This document shows positions 20,977-32,777 of a DNA stretch of 64,000 bases, piece after piece (the first letter of the stretch is position 1; each line of letters begins with the position of its first letter). Below the pieces are notes generated by a model. The model searched no databases. It was not told the origin of the DNA and was given only the letters and a program-made list of their open reading frames with translations. Both the position numbers and the translations under genes were made by a program. Source of the stretch: Westerdykella aurantiaca (lineage: Eukaryota > Ascomycota > Dothideomycetes > Pleosporales > Sporormiaceae); assembly GCA_030412805.1 (NCBI GenBank), contig JASJFJ010000003.1, positions 6,262,001 to 6,326,000 on the forward strand, read 5' to 3'.

Positions 20977-22149
20977 CTACTTCGACCTCCGCTCGGAATG
21001 TAGTATGCGTGGCAGTTGATGCCCTCGGCCTTCCAGGAACTCCTGCACCTCCTCCCACAATCGCTCCTGTAATATTTGGCCACTGCGGCTTTCAGCAAAT
21101 CTTGACAATCTGCAACTCCACATGACATATTAGCCAGAGATCGACGCGGAGGAATTAAGTGAGATATGAGGATAAAGGTCTGATTCACCTGTGTGGTTTG
21201 CCGTCCCGCAGGTACGCCCCATGCATGTGAGCACCGCGAGCCAATGCCGCGTAGACGTGTAAAGCACTTCCCTGCTGATTCGATCTCGCCGAGGTCAGAT
21301 GGATAATCCGCGTCGCCAGACTGCTGGGGAAAAAGTTCGAAGCACAGAAGCCGGGCGTCGTGATCACCACCGTAGGAGACTCGGGGTCGCCATCCAGTCT
21401 TCGGGCCATCTCGCGTCCAAATAGCGCGAGGAAGAGCTTCGCGAGGTAATATTGGTTATCGGAATTGCCAAGGTTCTCGCGTTGCCTGAAGGCTGACAGA
21501 ATCGACGGGTGATTCGCGGCAGTACGCTCCTTAGAGACAGGATAGGTTGTCTACGCATGACCCTCTGAGCTCACTAGAACAATGCACGGGGATGGAGAAG
21601 TGGGTCCAGGGATTGTGTCGGGCTTTCGGAGTAGTGGGAACAGCCGTAATGCGAGGTAAGCCGTACTGAGAAAGTTCACCTGGAACAGAGGGCTGTACCC
21701 ATCGGCAGTCATATGGTCAACATGGCCAAAGAATCCCGCGTTGATAAGGGCTAGGTCGAGGTGGATCCCGTCAGCATTGAGCCGCTCCACGAAGTTGTCG
21801 ACCGACGAAAGACTTTCCAGATCCAGTTCTACGACCTGCACTATAACATGAGGCATGTCATCCTCTAGCTCACGCTTGATGTGATCGCTTTGGCCAGGTC
21901 TCTTGCCCCAAGGATGAGTAATTGTGGACCTAGCCTGGCGAGCTGACGTGCCGCCTCGAGACCGACTCCGGAAGTTTCTCCTGTCACCAAGATAGATTGA
22001 GATTTCAAGTAAGTATTGGCGGGTAGTGGTGGAGGCCGTCCTGTGATCTTCTGACGCATTGCATATGCAAGCGGGCCACCAGAGGTGAAGTTCAAGATCG
22101 CTGGACTGGCCGCTAACATTCTCAAAGGCTCAGGCAAAAAAGATGCCAT
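20977..22149 (-). pseudogene. short-chain dehydrogenase/reductase, frameshifted and with nonsense codon
   Basis: Starts at the ATG at 22149. The cofactor-binding motif is SILVTGETSGVGLEAA (TGxxxGxG), followed by LLILGARDLAK. Here a one-base deletion (near 21880) shifts the frame; family sequence resumes as DHIKRELEDDMPHV and runs through LALINAGFFGHV and VLVSSEGHA. There a TAG replaces the Trp expected in the SSEGHAW motif. The frame continues with TTYPVSKERT and the catalytic tyrosine/lysine region NQYYLAKLFLALFGREMA. A 79-nt intron (21188-21110) leads to the last exon, encoding ERLWEEVQEFLEGRG and a TAG at 20977. Restored length fits SDRs of about 330 residues acting on small lipophilic substrates. 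The nonsense change is of the C-to-T type on the other strand, like the nearby RIP-damaged transposon. Confidence 0.8.
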
Positions 22150-22207
22150 GGTGGTTGATATGTTGGGAGGGAATGGGTGTCGTGGTGGATGAGGTATACA
22201 CCACTCC

Positions 22208-22215
22208 TTTATATA
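22208..22215 (-). promoter_or_regulatory. putative TATA box of the SDR gene
   Basis: TATATAAA on the minus strand about 60 nt upstream of the ATG at 22149. Confidence 0.4.
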
Positions 22216-22841
22216 GTCTAAAAAGGACAGAAGGTAAGACGGGCATAATTCCGAGGAAAGTGCCGAAAGTCAGGAATCAACTCTAATAAAGTTGTAACAT
22301 TGCGAAGGGCACTAGCTACTAGAATGTACACGGGTGGACAATTTCTCTACGGTATTTTCACGAGAAAATGAGTTAACGACACAATTAATAATGATTTGGT
22401 GGGCTGCTAATCTAAAGTCGTCATTAATTCCTGCCCCTATATAGCCATCTCTTCGATGGGGGAAGCGCTACTCCGCTTGCTTGGTGTACAACCAAATAGC
22501 ATGAATGCAACTGGCATTTGTCAAGCTGGATCTTAGAACAGGTCTATTCTATTTAATTTTCACTGATAGTGCCCTCATCAATACTTTTGACTGGGTACTA
22601 GCCTAGATCTTCCCTAAATAGTCTGCTCTGTTACGATCTCTCCAGTTCACTGTCGAACCCCTCGCGAAGCCAGCCATTCCGCAGTCACGCCTCGAAAATC
22701 TCGCGGCTTGTAGAGTCTAAATACTTCAGCTATGGGGTTCTACTTTCGAACCGAATTCACACCCAAATCCCTATAGAGCATGTCAACATACTATAATATC
22801 TGTTAGGCCAGCACACAAATGAGGAAACGATGGTTCAAGTC
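22216..22841. other. intergenic, AT-rich
   Basis: SDR promoter side and the 3' flank of the monooxygenase remnant. No coding signal recognised. Confidence 0.45.
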
Positions 22842-23937
22842 CTACCGGAAGAAAATCAAACAACGCGAAAGGCACTTTGCGACCACAGATATAACGACGG
22901 CGAATCCAGGCATTCGTCCGAGCCACGTCGCGCTAGCGCTCGCCCAGGTTCGGCACCTCCAAAGCGCCGGTCAAGTACGCCGCAGCCCACAGAGACTGCG
23001 CTTCGTAGACGATGGGTGCGCCCGTGGTACGAAGAAAGCCGACATATACAATGGACCGTTCATGAGATGGTGGCTGATGACTGGGTATTACGAAGCGGTG
23101 TAGATGATAGTCATTCTCACATCGAAGCGGGGCCGGCGGCAGTGCCCCGGTTTCGCTCAAGAATTGGGAGCTCCGTGGTAATATCCTTGTCCTTTTGTTT
23201 TTGGAGATTTAGCCAATGGGCCTGAGTCTTCGTGTCGAAAGAGCATGTGGACGGTAGGCCCACTGCCAGTTGCTCGTCTGGTTTGAACAGAGTGGCGCGC
23301 ATGCCACCCAGTGGCGCAAATCACGACGTCGGCATGCAGCTCCTTTACGTTGTCAAGGACGATGGCTTCTTTCCCGAGACTTTTGATGCCTTGACGGTGT
23401 ATCTTTACCCTCTCTCCGGAGTGAATGTCTGTGCTCCCCATAGTTCTGGGTGCGTCATGACCCCTAAGGTCGCTGGGCTCCACATAAGGCTGTCGACACC
23501 TAGGAGCGGTTTGAGGTCCCGCCCGTTAGCGCTCTTTTCGTATTTAGACGGCTGGAGGATCAAGTACGCCAGAAGGCGCCAGAAGTTGATAACGAAGAAC
23601 TGGGCCAGTCGCCCCGCATGGTGGTGCATTAAGCGTTGCCACAAGGAGGGCCTTTTCACGGCCGCAAATGGATTGGGCGAGAAGAAACCCATGAGACGAC
23701 AGTTATTCAGTCGGAAGCTTGGCTGACCGAGGATAGTGAGAGGAGTCATCATAGATGGACCGCCACCTTCTTCACGTATCACCCAGTCGACAGTCTTCCC
23801 GGCTCGGAGCAATAGATATACAGCATCGAAGGCGGACTTCGATCCTCCATATACAACGACGTGGCGGATGGCGGCATTGAAAACACGGCATGGATTCGTG
23901 GCTTTAATGCCACGCTCTCCTCTTCTGCTATTTCTCA
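22842..23937 (-). pseudogene. flavin-containing monooxygenase remnant, several frame changes
   Basis: Family sequence can be followed in three frames. It starts after a good intron end (branch ACTAAC, CGCAG, exon from 23937) with the NADPH-binding segment VVVYGGSKSAFDAVYLLL and DWVIREEGGGPSMM. The frame changes near 23435-23440 (then HRQGIKSLGKEAIVL and ADVVICATGWH), near 23300-23310 (then TLFKPDEQLAVGLPSTCSF and ITTELPIL) and near 23130 (then YHLHRFVIPSHQPP and EAQSLWAAAYLTGALE). A TAG at 22933-22935 interrupts the C-terminus before RDVARTNAWIRRRY and KVPFALFDFLP. The N-terminal FAD-binding GxGxxG part was not found upstream. It is clearly non-functional as read. Such monooxygenases oxidise small molecules and occur in fungal metabolite clusters. 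Confidence 0.75.
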
Positions 23938-24546
23938 CTGCGTGCCAAAATTATGTTAGTTATCTCAATGTTCACTTGCGCTTTCACAAATACAAGGGCA
24001 GTTTAACAACACAGGAAGTTCCTACATACTCGCCATTCACTCGACAATGCGGCTAATGCTTGCTCGATCCATCCATGAGCGGACCTTTTGACATGCTACC
24101 AGCAGAATGTTTTCATACTCAAGCCAGTCTAGCGGCATCGTTGCACAGATAGAGAGTCCAGACCCCGGACTTTGTCTTACGGATTCAGAACGGGAAGCAC
24201 TTCACAGTTTGTTGCGATTGCTGTGCCCCACTGATTTTTATCAGCTTCCGATTACCATTCGACAGATTTCCTCAACCACAAAGTAAAACGACAGCACAGG
24301 ATGTACCCGCCACAAACACCTCTTGGCGCTCTTGGCAAATAGCCATTAATATTTCTCTCAGTTACTCACTCTCAGTTACTCACTCTCACTCACTCAGTCC
24401 CACTCTCACACCTTAACTGCTCTCGCTAGACTGCTCTCTCTCACACCTGGACTGCTCTTTCTCTCTCTCTCAACTGAAGTGCTCTCTCCAGTTCACTCCT
24501 TCCCGCTGTGGTCGACGCCCAACTGGCCTCTCGATTTTCTGCGCCC
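23938..24546. other. upstream region of ZNFX1-like gene with CT-rich tract
   Basis: Contains a pyrimidine-rich tract of short CTCACT/CAGTTACT-like repeats at about 24355-24470 just before the ATG at 24547, typical of fungal core promoters or 5' leaders. The lost N-terminal exon of the monooxygenase could have lain here, but only a short frame (around 24142-24025) is seen. Confidence 0.5.
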
Positions 24547-27500
24547 ATGGACAATTCTAAGAACGACTTTGGCCCCGGAAGAGGTCACAGAGTGTATACC
24601 CCAGGACGGGGGCCTGGTCACAAAGGACCCAACCGAGCCATATGCTTCCGTTTCGAACAAGGCACATGTAAGTAATCGCAGCAGTATGACCGTAGATGGC
24701 GTGATGTTCATCACTGAAACAAAAACAAACAGGCAAGTTTGGAAGCAGATGCAGATTCTCCCACGACCGAGGTCCAAACCAAACATATGATCGGGGATCC
24801 ACTCCAAGTGAGAAGGTTATGGAGGGAACATTGGTCGAACAGCACGCGAGAGCAAACTACACCTCCTGGAGAAGTCTCATACGAAGGCCGGCTTTAGCAA
24901 ACAATTTCAATAGCATGCAGGCAATGTGGGACGGCGCCCTTGAGATCTGTATGTGACCTGCTACTTACTTTGCTAAAAGAATTAGACCCCGCTTACACAC
25001 ACGTTACTAGTAAACGGCGACGATCGGGACTTGAAGCAGAACCTACCAAAAGATTTGGACAATGATGAATACCACGGCCGACATCATATGTTGACTCTCT
25101 TAAACCAACGCGTCCAGACGACCAAGCACGAATCCTTCATCGGAGCCTCGCGGTCGTTTCTGCTTGTCATGAGTCATGCAGCCATGGTAGACTGCCTCTC
25201 AGTGGACACTTACGTTGGAAGCTTGTACAACTTCATGTCGGGAGTGAATGGTACGCGTGCCATCCCATTCTTCCAACATCTATGCGAGATACTTGCCGCT
25301 ACTCATACGGAGAGCTCTCCTAACACATCAATTGAAACCATTGATACAACCTTGGTTGCGCTCTCTTCTGCTCTCTCAGAATTACTACAGCGTGAATCTC
25401 GCGCCAGATTCAATGAATCTCTTCCAGGCCTTATCGATTCACTAGAGGCTACTGCTCATCTAATTACCGAGAAAACGTCGAAGATAACCGCCGCTACCCT
25501 TCTTCGCCGAGTTGAAAGCCTTCGTACTGTCGTTGCGCGTGCAACCGGATTACTCTCCCGGGAACATAATGCCAGATGTGAAAGAACTTCGGAATGGCTC
25601 CCCAGCTCCGCATACGAACGTGATATGGACTTTCCTGGCGGCCGTCACAACAATGACAAGCCTGATATCACAGATATTGATATATTCCCAACTCGAGATG
25701 AGATTATGAGCGGAGCGACTGAGTTCCTTCCATCTACCGATCGAGATCAGCCGCATTTCCTTGCCAGTAAGATCGAAAGACATATCGACACTCATTTTCG
25801 ACTCCTTCGTCACGATATCTTCGGCACACTGAAGGAAAATCTCGGATGTGTTATGCAAAGCATTATGAATGACCCAGGTCAACTCACGTATTTGAAGCCC
25901 GAGCTCGGAGAAATTCGTACCTACGCCTATTTGAACGCCTTTGTAGCTTTCCTTGAGCTCAACAAAAGGGGTGAATTACAAGTCCGCATGTCTTTCTCTC
26001 AGCCTAAATCTCTTGGCAAGAAGCCGAAAGGAGATCGGCGCAAATGGTGGGAGGATTCAAGGCGATTAGAGGAAGGAGCACTTCTGTCATTCATCTGGAT
26101 GCATGACTCCAACGTTCAGCACCTATTCTTCACAGTGGCCGAAAGGAGCACGGATATCAACCAGGACAACAGTTTGACTTGTTCAGACAGTACAGCGACC
26201 GTCACTATCAAGTTGACTTCACCTAAACCAGTAGACATTGAAGCCTTGCTTCGTTTGAGCTATCAAAAGCTTCGGGGCGTTTTACTGGAATATCCACATG
26301 TTCTGCCTGCTACGTTCGTTCCCGTCCTCGAGAATTTGCAGCGCATGCAGAGGATGAGTCGACTGCCATTCTTGGAATGGATTATTCCCGATCGCATCGA
26401 CGGCGACTCAGGCATCAAGCTGGATATTCCGCCGCCTCTGTACGCGCGGAAGCCTGGGTTTTCCTTTTCTCTCGCACCTATACTCAAATCAGGTAGCCCT
26501 TCAATGTCGCTCTATCCGTTATCATCTGGTAACAACCCGTTCTTCCTTGCCGATTTGGAGGCAAACACTCAACTCGATCGGGGACAATGCATTGCCCTGG
26601 TTGCAGCACTTTCGCGAGAATTCGCATTCATACAAGGGCCCCCAGGGACGGGAAAGTCCTTTCTTGGGGTTCAAATGATGAAGGTTCTTCTCGATGTTAA
26701 GAACAAGGCCCATCTAGGTCCAATTGTTGTTGTGTGAGTGGGATATATGTTCTGGATGCCTGTTGTTGTTCGCAGCTAATAATGCCAGTTGCTATACTAA
26801 TCATGCCTTGGATCAGTTTTTAGAGCATCTGATTGACACCGGAATCAGAAAGATTATTCGCGTTGGCGGGCAAAGTCGGTCGGAGCTGCTTGAACAACAC
26901 AATCTCCGACATATAACGAAAACCGAACTGAAAAGCAAACATGAGAAATGGCAAGCTGCTACTGCCTATAAAAGCCTGGAAGATTGTGAAAAAAGATCGA
27001 AACACATCTTAGCTCGGTTGCATGGGATATCGAAGCATGTAGAGTGGCGAAACTTTGAGCATCACCTTGCAAGGCATTACACTCGCATACACGGGCAATT
27101 CCAGACAGTTGACGAAGATGGGTATACTCACATTGGTCGACATCCCTTTGATATCTGGGCGACTGGAGGTCCCCTCAAGGACCGTACCTTTGCACAACCG
27201 GCAACAGGGCCCCGAACGGTGGATCCAGCCACCATCGATCAGATCATCCAGAAGGCCACAACAAATGTACAGTCGCTTGAATTCACGGAAAGGAGGATGA
27301 TTGTCGACCATTGGACTCGAGAGTTGCAGGAAGAGGTCGCCAAAGAGTTCTTTGAAGTTGTTAAAGATGCTGAAAATACCCAACGCCATCTGACCAACGT
27401 TCATGAGGAGATCAATCGCCGAGTATTGCAAAGTGCCGACGTTATCGGTTTAACGACAAGTGGCCTTGCTAAAAACATCTCAACTTTACAACACGTGTAC

Positions 27501-30500
27501 TCAAAGGTGGTCATCTGCGAGGAAGCTGGTGAGGTGATGGAGCCGCATATTATTTCCGCGCTTTTACCCACTGTGGAACATTGCATCCAAATCGGAGACC
27601 ATCAGCAACTACGCCCTTCCATCAACAACTTTCTTGATCTGTCCCTTGAGAGTGCTCGAGGAAGCTTGTATCAGCTCGATAGAAGCCAATTTGAGCGACT
27701 ATCCGTTGGCGAGCCAGGGAGGCCATCAATGCCCGTTGCTCAACTCGATATACAAAGACGCATGCGCCCGGAGATATCTAGTCTGATCCGAGAGACGATT
27801 TATGACAAATTGATCGACCATGTAAGCACGACCACGCTTCCCAATGTTGTTGGTATGCGCAAGAACGTGTTCTGGCTCGATCATGACAATATGGAGGACA
27901 CAACTCAAGCCGAGGTACAGCATGTAAAATCCAAGTCCAACAGCTGGGAAGTTGGAATGGTTCACGGCTTTGTGCGCCATATCGTTCGTCAAGGGGTCTA
28001 CGCCAGCAGCGATATTGCAGTGCTTACACCATACACTGGACAACTACAAAAGCTACGTTCGGCAATGCGGAACGATTTCGAGATTGTGCTCAGCGACCGG
28101 GATCAGGATGCTCTTGTCAAGGATGGATTCACTATTCAAGATTCGTTAAATGATCATAGCGACGTAGCGCAGAGCAACAAATGGAAGCCTCTGGAGAAGA
28201 AAAAACTTAGTGAGCTTCTCCGCATAGCTACAGTCGACAATTTCCAGGGCGAGGAAGCTAAAATCGTAATCATTTCCTTGGTCAGGGGTAATAAAGAAAG
28301 AAAGGTTGGATTTCTTAGAACCCCGAATCGGATCAATGTTCTTTTGAGCCGGGCACAGCATGGCATGTATCTCATTGGCAACACCAACACCTATTCGAAC
28401 GTACCTATGTGGCAGAAGGTAATCGAAATGCTACGCGCTCGAGATTCCGTAGGACACGCTCTATGCTTGCGTTGTCCCCGGCATATGGATACGCCAATCC
28501 AGATCCAAGAGCCAGAGGACTTCGCAAAGTTCAGCCCGGAAGGTGGTTGTCGCGAACCTTGCATGGATCGACTTGCAGACTGCGGGCATCGATGTCAGGC
28601 GAGGTGTCATTCCAAGGCTATGCACGAAGTTTTCAAGTGCGCACAGCCTTGCCAGCGCCGACATGAGCATTGCGGTCACTCTTGTCAAAAGCCTACCTGC
28701 GGAGAAGAATGCGGAGACTGCATGGTGGAGATGAATAATATACAACTCCCGTGCGGTCACAGCAGAGACGAAATTCCCTGTCATCTAACCCGGCATCTCA
28801 GCACCATAACATGTAATGTTATCGTTGATAAGAAAGTTCCTAGCTGTGGCCATACAGTCCAGGTATGCTGTTCCCAGGATGTCACTGAGGAGACTTACAA
28901 ATGCCCATCTCCTTGCGAAGCCATCTTGCAGTGCGGCCACGCCTGCCCAGGTGAATGTGGGCGCTGCAAACCCCAAAACTCTGAGGGAAAGTCTTTCGTC
29001 GAACACAAACAGTGCAAAAAAGTATGCGGGAGACGTTTTGGGACTTGTAGCCACACCTGCAACAAACGATGTCATGATGGGTCCGACTGCGGCCTTTGTA
29101 TGCGCAGTTGCGAGGCAAGTTTTATCATGCCGTCCAAGATGAAAGATGCTAATAATGTCCAGGTAGTATGTAAGCACTCAAGATGCACCCTGAAATGCCA
29201 TGAAGCCTGCGCACCATGCATTGAGACATGCACATGGTCTTGCCCACACCAGGGTGACTGCACAATGCCTTGTTCAGCACCTTGCGATCGACTCCCATGC
29301 AACAAGCGCTGTACTAAATTTCTTCCATGCGGTCATCAGTGCCCTGGCGTTTGCGGAGAATATTGTCTACCGGAATATTGCAAGGAGTGCGAAGTGAAAC
29401 TCGACGCCCAGGTCGACCTCATCATGTTCCTGCAATACCGAGAGATTGACGTAGATGAAACCCCGGTTGTTGCCCTCGCTTGTGGGCATTTCTTTACTAC
29501 AGAGACTTTGGATGGTAAGTAAGGAAAGATCTCTATGAAACTGCGAAAACGGCTTCGTTTGCCTTTCTAGATCCACATACCTTAATTTGATAGATATTTT
29601 GCTGACGCCATATTTCAATATGTAGGCATGATGGGGCTAAACGAAGTATATGACATTGATCCTGCTAGTGGCAACATCAGTGGTTTACTAGACATATCTT
29701 CTACAATAGCTCCGACTATTCCGAAGTGTCCTCACTGTCAGTGTCCCATTCGACAATATGCAACGCAAAGATACAACCGACTCATCAATCGTGCCGTTAT
29801 CGACGAGATGTCCAAGCGCTTCATTGTCACGGGCCAGGCGGATCTGCAAGAGTTAGAAGGCCGGATAGTTGCACTGGAGACGACATTAGAGGAAACTCGA
29901 TTAGATGTCATAGAAGTTGGTCCGATCTTGAAATCATCGGACTCGCATGAACAAGTCCTAAAGGAGGTCACTTATAATCTTCAGAAGAGATACAAGACAT
30001 CCTCCCAACTGCACGCTACCGTCACTCGACTTCAACACCGCGTAGCTCAGCGTCATGAACCAGCTCACAGGCTCCACGAAGCCATTTTACACGCGACGCG
30101 GCGAAACAAATCTGTCGATCATGCACTAGCAGGCCTCAACCTTCAGAACTGCGTTAGCGAACGGGACCACCGCATTACTCTTGCAGCGAAGATGATGGAG
30201 ATGAAGATTAACTGTCTCACTATCGAAGACAAGTTCCGTATTATTTCCGCTGCAGAATCGCGATACGGCGACAGTGTGGCGTCCCTTACATTTCCGGGTG
30301 GTTCTCCGTTACCTCTGACCCAGCCATTCCTCGATTCTTGCGAGGCGTTCATCACTCGATGTAACGAGAAGATGCTTCCTAAACTTGCAGTCGAAGCATC
30401 GCTCTACTACGCGCGAGTTGCTCAGCTTTACAGCACTACCCGGCTCGCCGGATCAAAAGACCGCGAAATTGCTACCGAGTGTCACGATAAGGCGAAAACA

Positions 30501-30890
30501 TTACTTCATGACGCAGAGAAGCTTTGTGCTCAACGCTTCCGCGATGCAGATACCCTCCTTCAAGCGGTCACCGAATCCCTCAAGCTTCTCCGAAAGGAAT
30601 GGTATGAAGAGGTCACGGAAGACGAACTTGCCGAAATCAAGAAAGCTATGGTGAGCGGGCCCCGGGGTATTGCTACACATTCGGGGCACTGGTATAATTG
30701 TGAAAATGGGCATCCAGTATGGTTTTCCCCACACGTCAGTTGATGAGAACTAATTCTTTTACAGTTTGCGATTGGAGAATGCGGGATGCCTATGGAGCTT
30801 GCGCGATGTCCGGAGTGTGGGGCCAGTATTGGGGGACAGCACCATCAGGCAGTGGAGGGTGTGACGAGAGCAGATGACATGGAGCACTAG
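24547..30890 (+). CDS. ZNFX1-type SF1 RNA helicase with CCCH, NF-X1 and RZ zinc fingers
   Basis: Six exons: 24547-24667, 24733-24948, 25011-26733, 26789-29514, 29626-30716, 30765-30890; 2000 residues with all phases matching. Residues 33-51 form a CCCH finger (CFRFEQGTCKFGSRC, then H). The UPF1-like helicase core has Walker A GPPGTGKS near residue 655, motif II VVICEEAGEVMEP, motif III GDHQQLRPS, RMRPEISSL, motif V TVDNFQGEEAKIVIISLVRG and motif VI NRINVLLSRAQHG. From about residue 1270 come many NF-X1-type Cys/His repeats (CGHRCQARCH, CGHSCQKPTC and others). The last exon completes an RZ finger (GHWYNCENGHPF, GECGMPME, CPECGASIGG). Relatives act with Argonaute/RdRP machinery in small-RNA heterochromatin and inheritance (yeast Hrr1, worm ZNFX-1). 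A role in RNA silencing is inferred from homology. Confidence 0.93.
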
Positions 30891-31634
30891 AATCCACCGA
30901 ATGGGTCCCTCACGACAAACAAACTGGATCAAGCCGGCATATGTGTTTTTTGGTCTCCTCGAATCTCATGATCTTGGGTTCAACACTGTAACTACCAATT
31001 ACAGTACCTTATCTACGGATTAAGCAGAGAAACGGGTGTAGAACGTTGTTAAAGTGATATTTCAACAGAACCCTCTGAAATATCCTATATCTACCAAAAT
31101 GCCCCATTTGCGAACTTTTAATAACCTTGCCTCTTCACACTGTAGTATTACGACGTCAAAGAGGCTGAGTCTTACGGTATTGGTATAGACGGCTCTAACG
31201 ATAATATAGACGCAGTCATGTCCTGTACATAATTGCGTAATCTATGAATCCTACGAGCCGCTAACCAGGGTAGGGCGGAAAATTGGGTGGAGGCTTAGCC
31301 CCTCACCCACTCGATCACCGTTGTGTGCATGTATAAGCAGGCATTAGATACTGTTGGTAGCACAGTATATAGCCTCTGACTGACCCTTATAGGTGCCTCA
31401 TTCCCAAGCGAATATTCCACTAGTTCAATGCTCGTCGGACTTATATTCACCATAATCTAACCGTACGTCTACCGACGCGCCTGCATTGTTCCGAAAGCCT
31501 GGTCAGCACATTGGGGACTTGTTTTCCCGATATACGCACAAAGGTGTGCCAATTGATTGTGACCTGTTCTCCAGCCGTCTCTCCTGACTCGTTCGCCCAG
31601 GTCTCCAAGTTGTGGCACAGAGACACTCGCAGAT
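30891..31634. other. intergenic, no gene seen
   Basis: 3' flank of the helicase gene and promoter of the secreted hydrolase at 31635. Confidence 0.5.
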
Positions 31635-32777
31635 ATGCAGCCTAAACATTCGATTCTTCTCCTCTTGCTCTCCAGCACGATTTCTGGGTACCTTGTCCCA
31701 AACCCGCCTGGTAAATACAATGTCACGTTGACAACTGGCCGCCTGGTCGACTACACCCGCACCCTCAACAATTCCGCAAAGCCAACGCCTCGGACATTGA
31801 TGTTGTCCGTCTTTCAACCTGCGAGATGCGCGTCCACTGTGCCCGTCTTTTACATGCCCAACAAAACTGCACTTTACCAGGGGCCATTTCTCCAAAAGCA
31901 GTTCAACGTCTCCGCCAACCTCACCCCGCTTTTCCTTGAGGCGCGCCTACCGGTGTGCCCAGACGATCCAAGCAGTTGCTTACCCTTAGATGATGATCGT
32001 ATCCTGCTTTTCTCCCCTGGCTACGGCATCCCGCGCCTCTATTATAGTGTTCTCGCCTCTGCTATCGCCAGCGAGGGTTTCATTGTCATCACCATCGACC
32101 ACCCCGAGGACGCAAACATCATTACCTATCCTGATGGCAACACAGTGTACGGTCCTGGCCCGAGCAACCCTACCCCAGAAGAGTACACCCGCTACGTGTA
32201 CCCGCGCGCCGCCGACGCATCCTTTATTATTGATCAGCTCAGGAATGGAACCGCCATGGCCGAGCTCTTTCCCCAACGCAGGCCCAGACGTTTCCCGGTT
32301 GACCGAGTTGCCATGCTCGGCCACTCTCTGGGAGGTGCTGCGTCCGTCCTAGCTGCTGGTCAGGATACCCGCATTCGCGGTGCTATCAACTGGGACGGCA
32401 CCCTCCACGGCTCGCTGCCCCTGTCCGGACTTCCCCAGCCGGTCCTATACATATCCGAAGCAAATGCTACCGACCCCACCTGGGTGGATGTATGGCCGTA
32501 CTTGACGGGTCCGAAGCTGTGGGTCGAGATCGCAAACACCACGCATCAGACATTCTCGGATACGCCCACACTGTTGAAGGCGGCTGGGCAGAACCCGACG
32601 GCTTTTGCGGAGCTGCTAGGCACGATTGAGCCGGAAGAGCTTGTGCAAATCGTGGCGAAATATACGGCCGCGTGGATGAATGGGGCATTCGTAGGCAGGG
32701 TAGGAGGGCCGTTGTTGGAGGGGAAAGAGTCGGACAGGTTTCCAGAGGTCACGATCGTGAGAAAAGACAATTTTTGA
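31635..32777 (+). CDS. secreted alpha/beta hydrolase, PAF-acetylhydrolase-like
   Basis: Single exon, 380 residues. A signal peptide (MQPKHSILLLLLSSTISG) precedes a typical alpha/beta-hydrolase chain. The oxyanion-side motif is LLFSPGYGIPRLYYS, the strand before the next turn is FIVITIDHPEDAN, and the nucleophile elbow is VAMLGHSLGGAAS (Ser of GHSLGG). The acid is probably Asp in INWDGTLHG and the base His in ANTTHQTFSD. Order and spacing match platelet-activating-factor acetylhydrolase isoform II proteins, which cut short or oxidised acyl chains from lipids. Several N-glycosylation sites (NVT, NKT, NLT, NAT) agree with secretion. True substrate is unknown. Confidence 0.85.
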   Translation: MQPKHSILLLLLSSTISGYLVPNPPGKYNVTLTTGRLVDYTRTLNNSAKPTPRTLMLSVFQPARCASTVPVFYMPNKTALYQGPFLQKQFNVSANLTPLFLEARLPVCPDDPSSCLPLDDDRILLFSPGYGIPRLYYSVLASAIASEGFIVITIDHPEDANIITYPDGNTVYGPGPSNPTPEEYTRYVYPRAADASFIIDQLRNGTAMAELFPQRRPRRFPVDRVAMLGHSLGGAASVLAAGQDTRIRGAINWDGTLHGSLPLSGLPQPVLYISEANATDPTWVDVWPYLTGPKLWVEIANTTHQTFSDTPTLLKAAGQNPTAFAELLGTIEPEELVQIVAKYTAAWMNGAFVGRVGGPLLEGKESDRFPEVTIVRKDNF

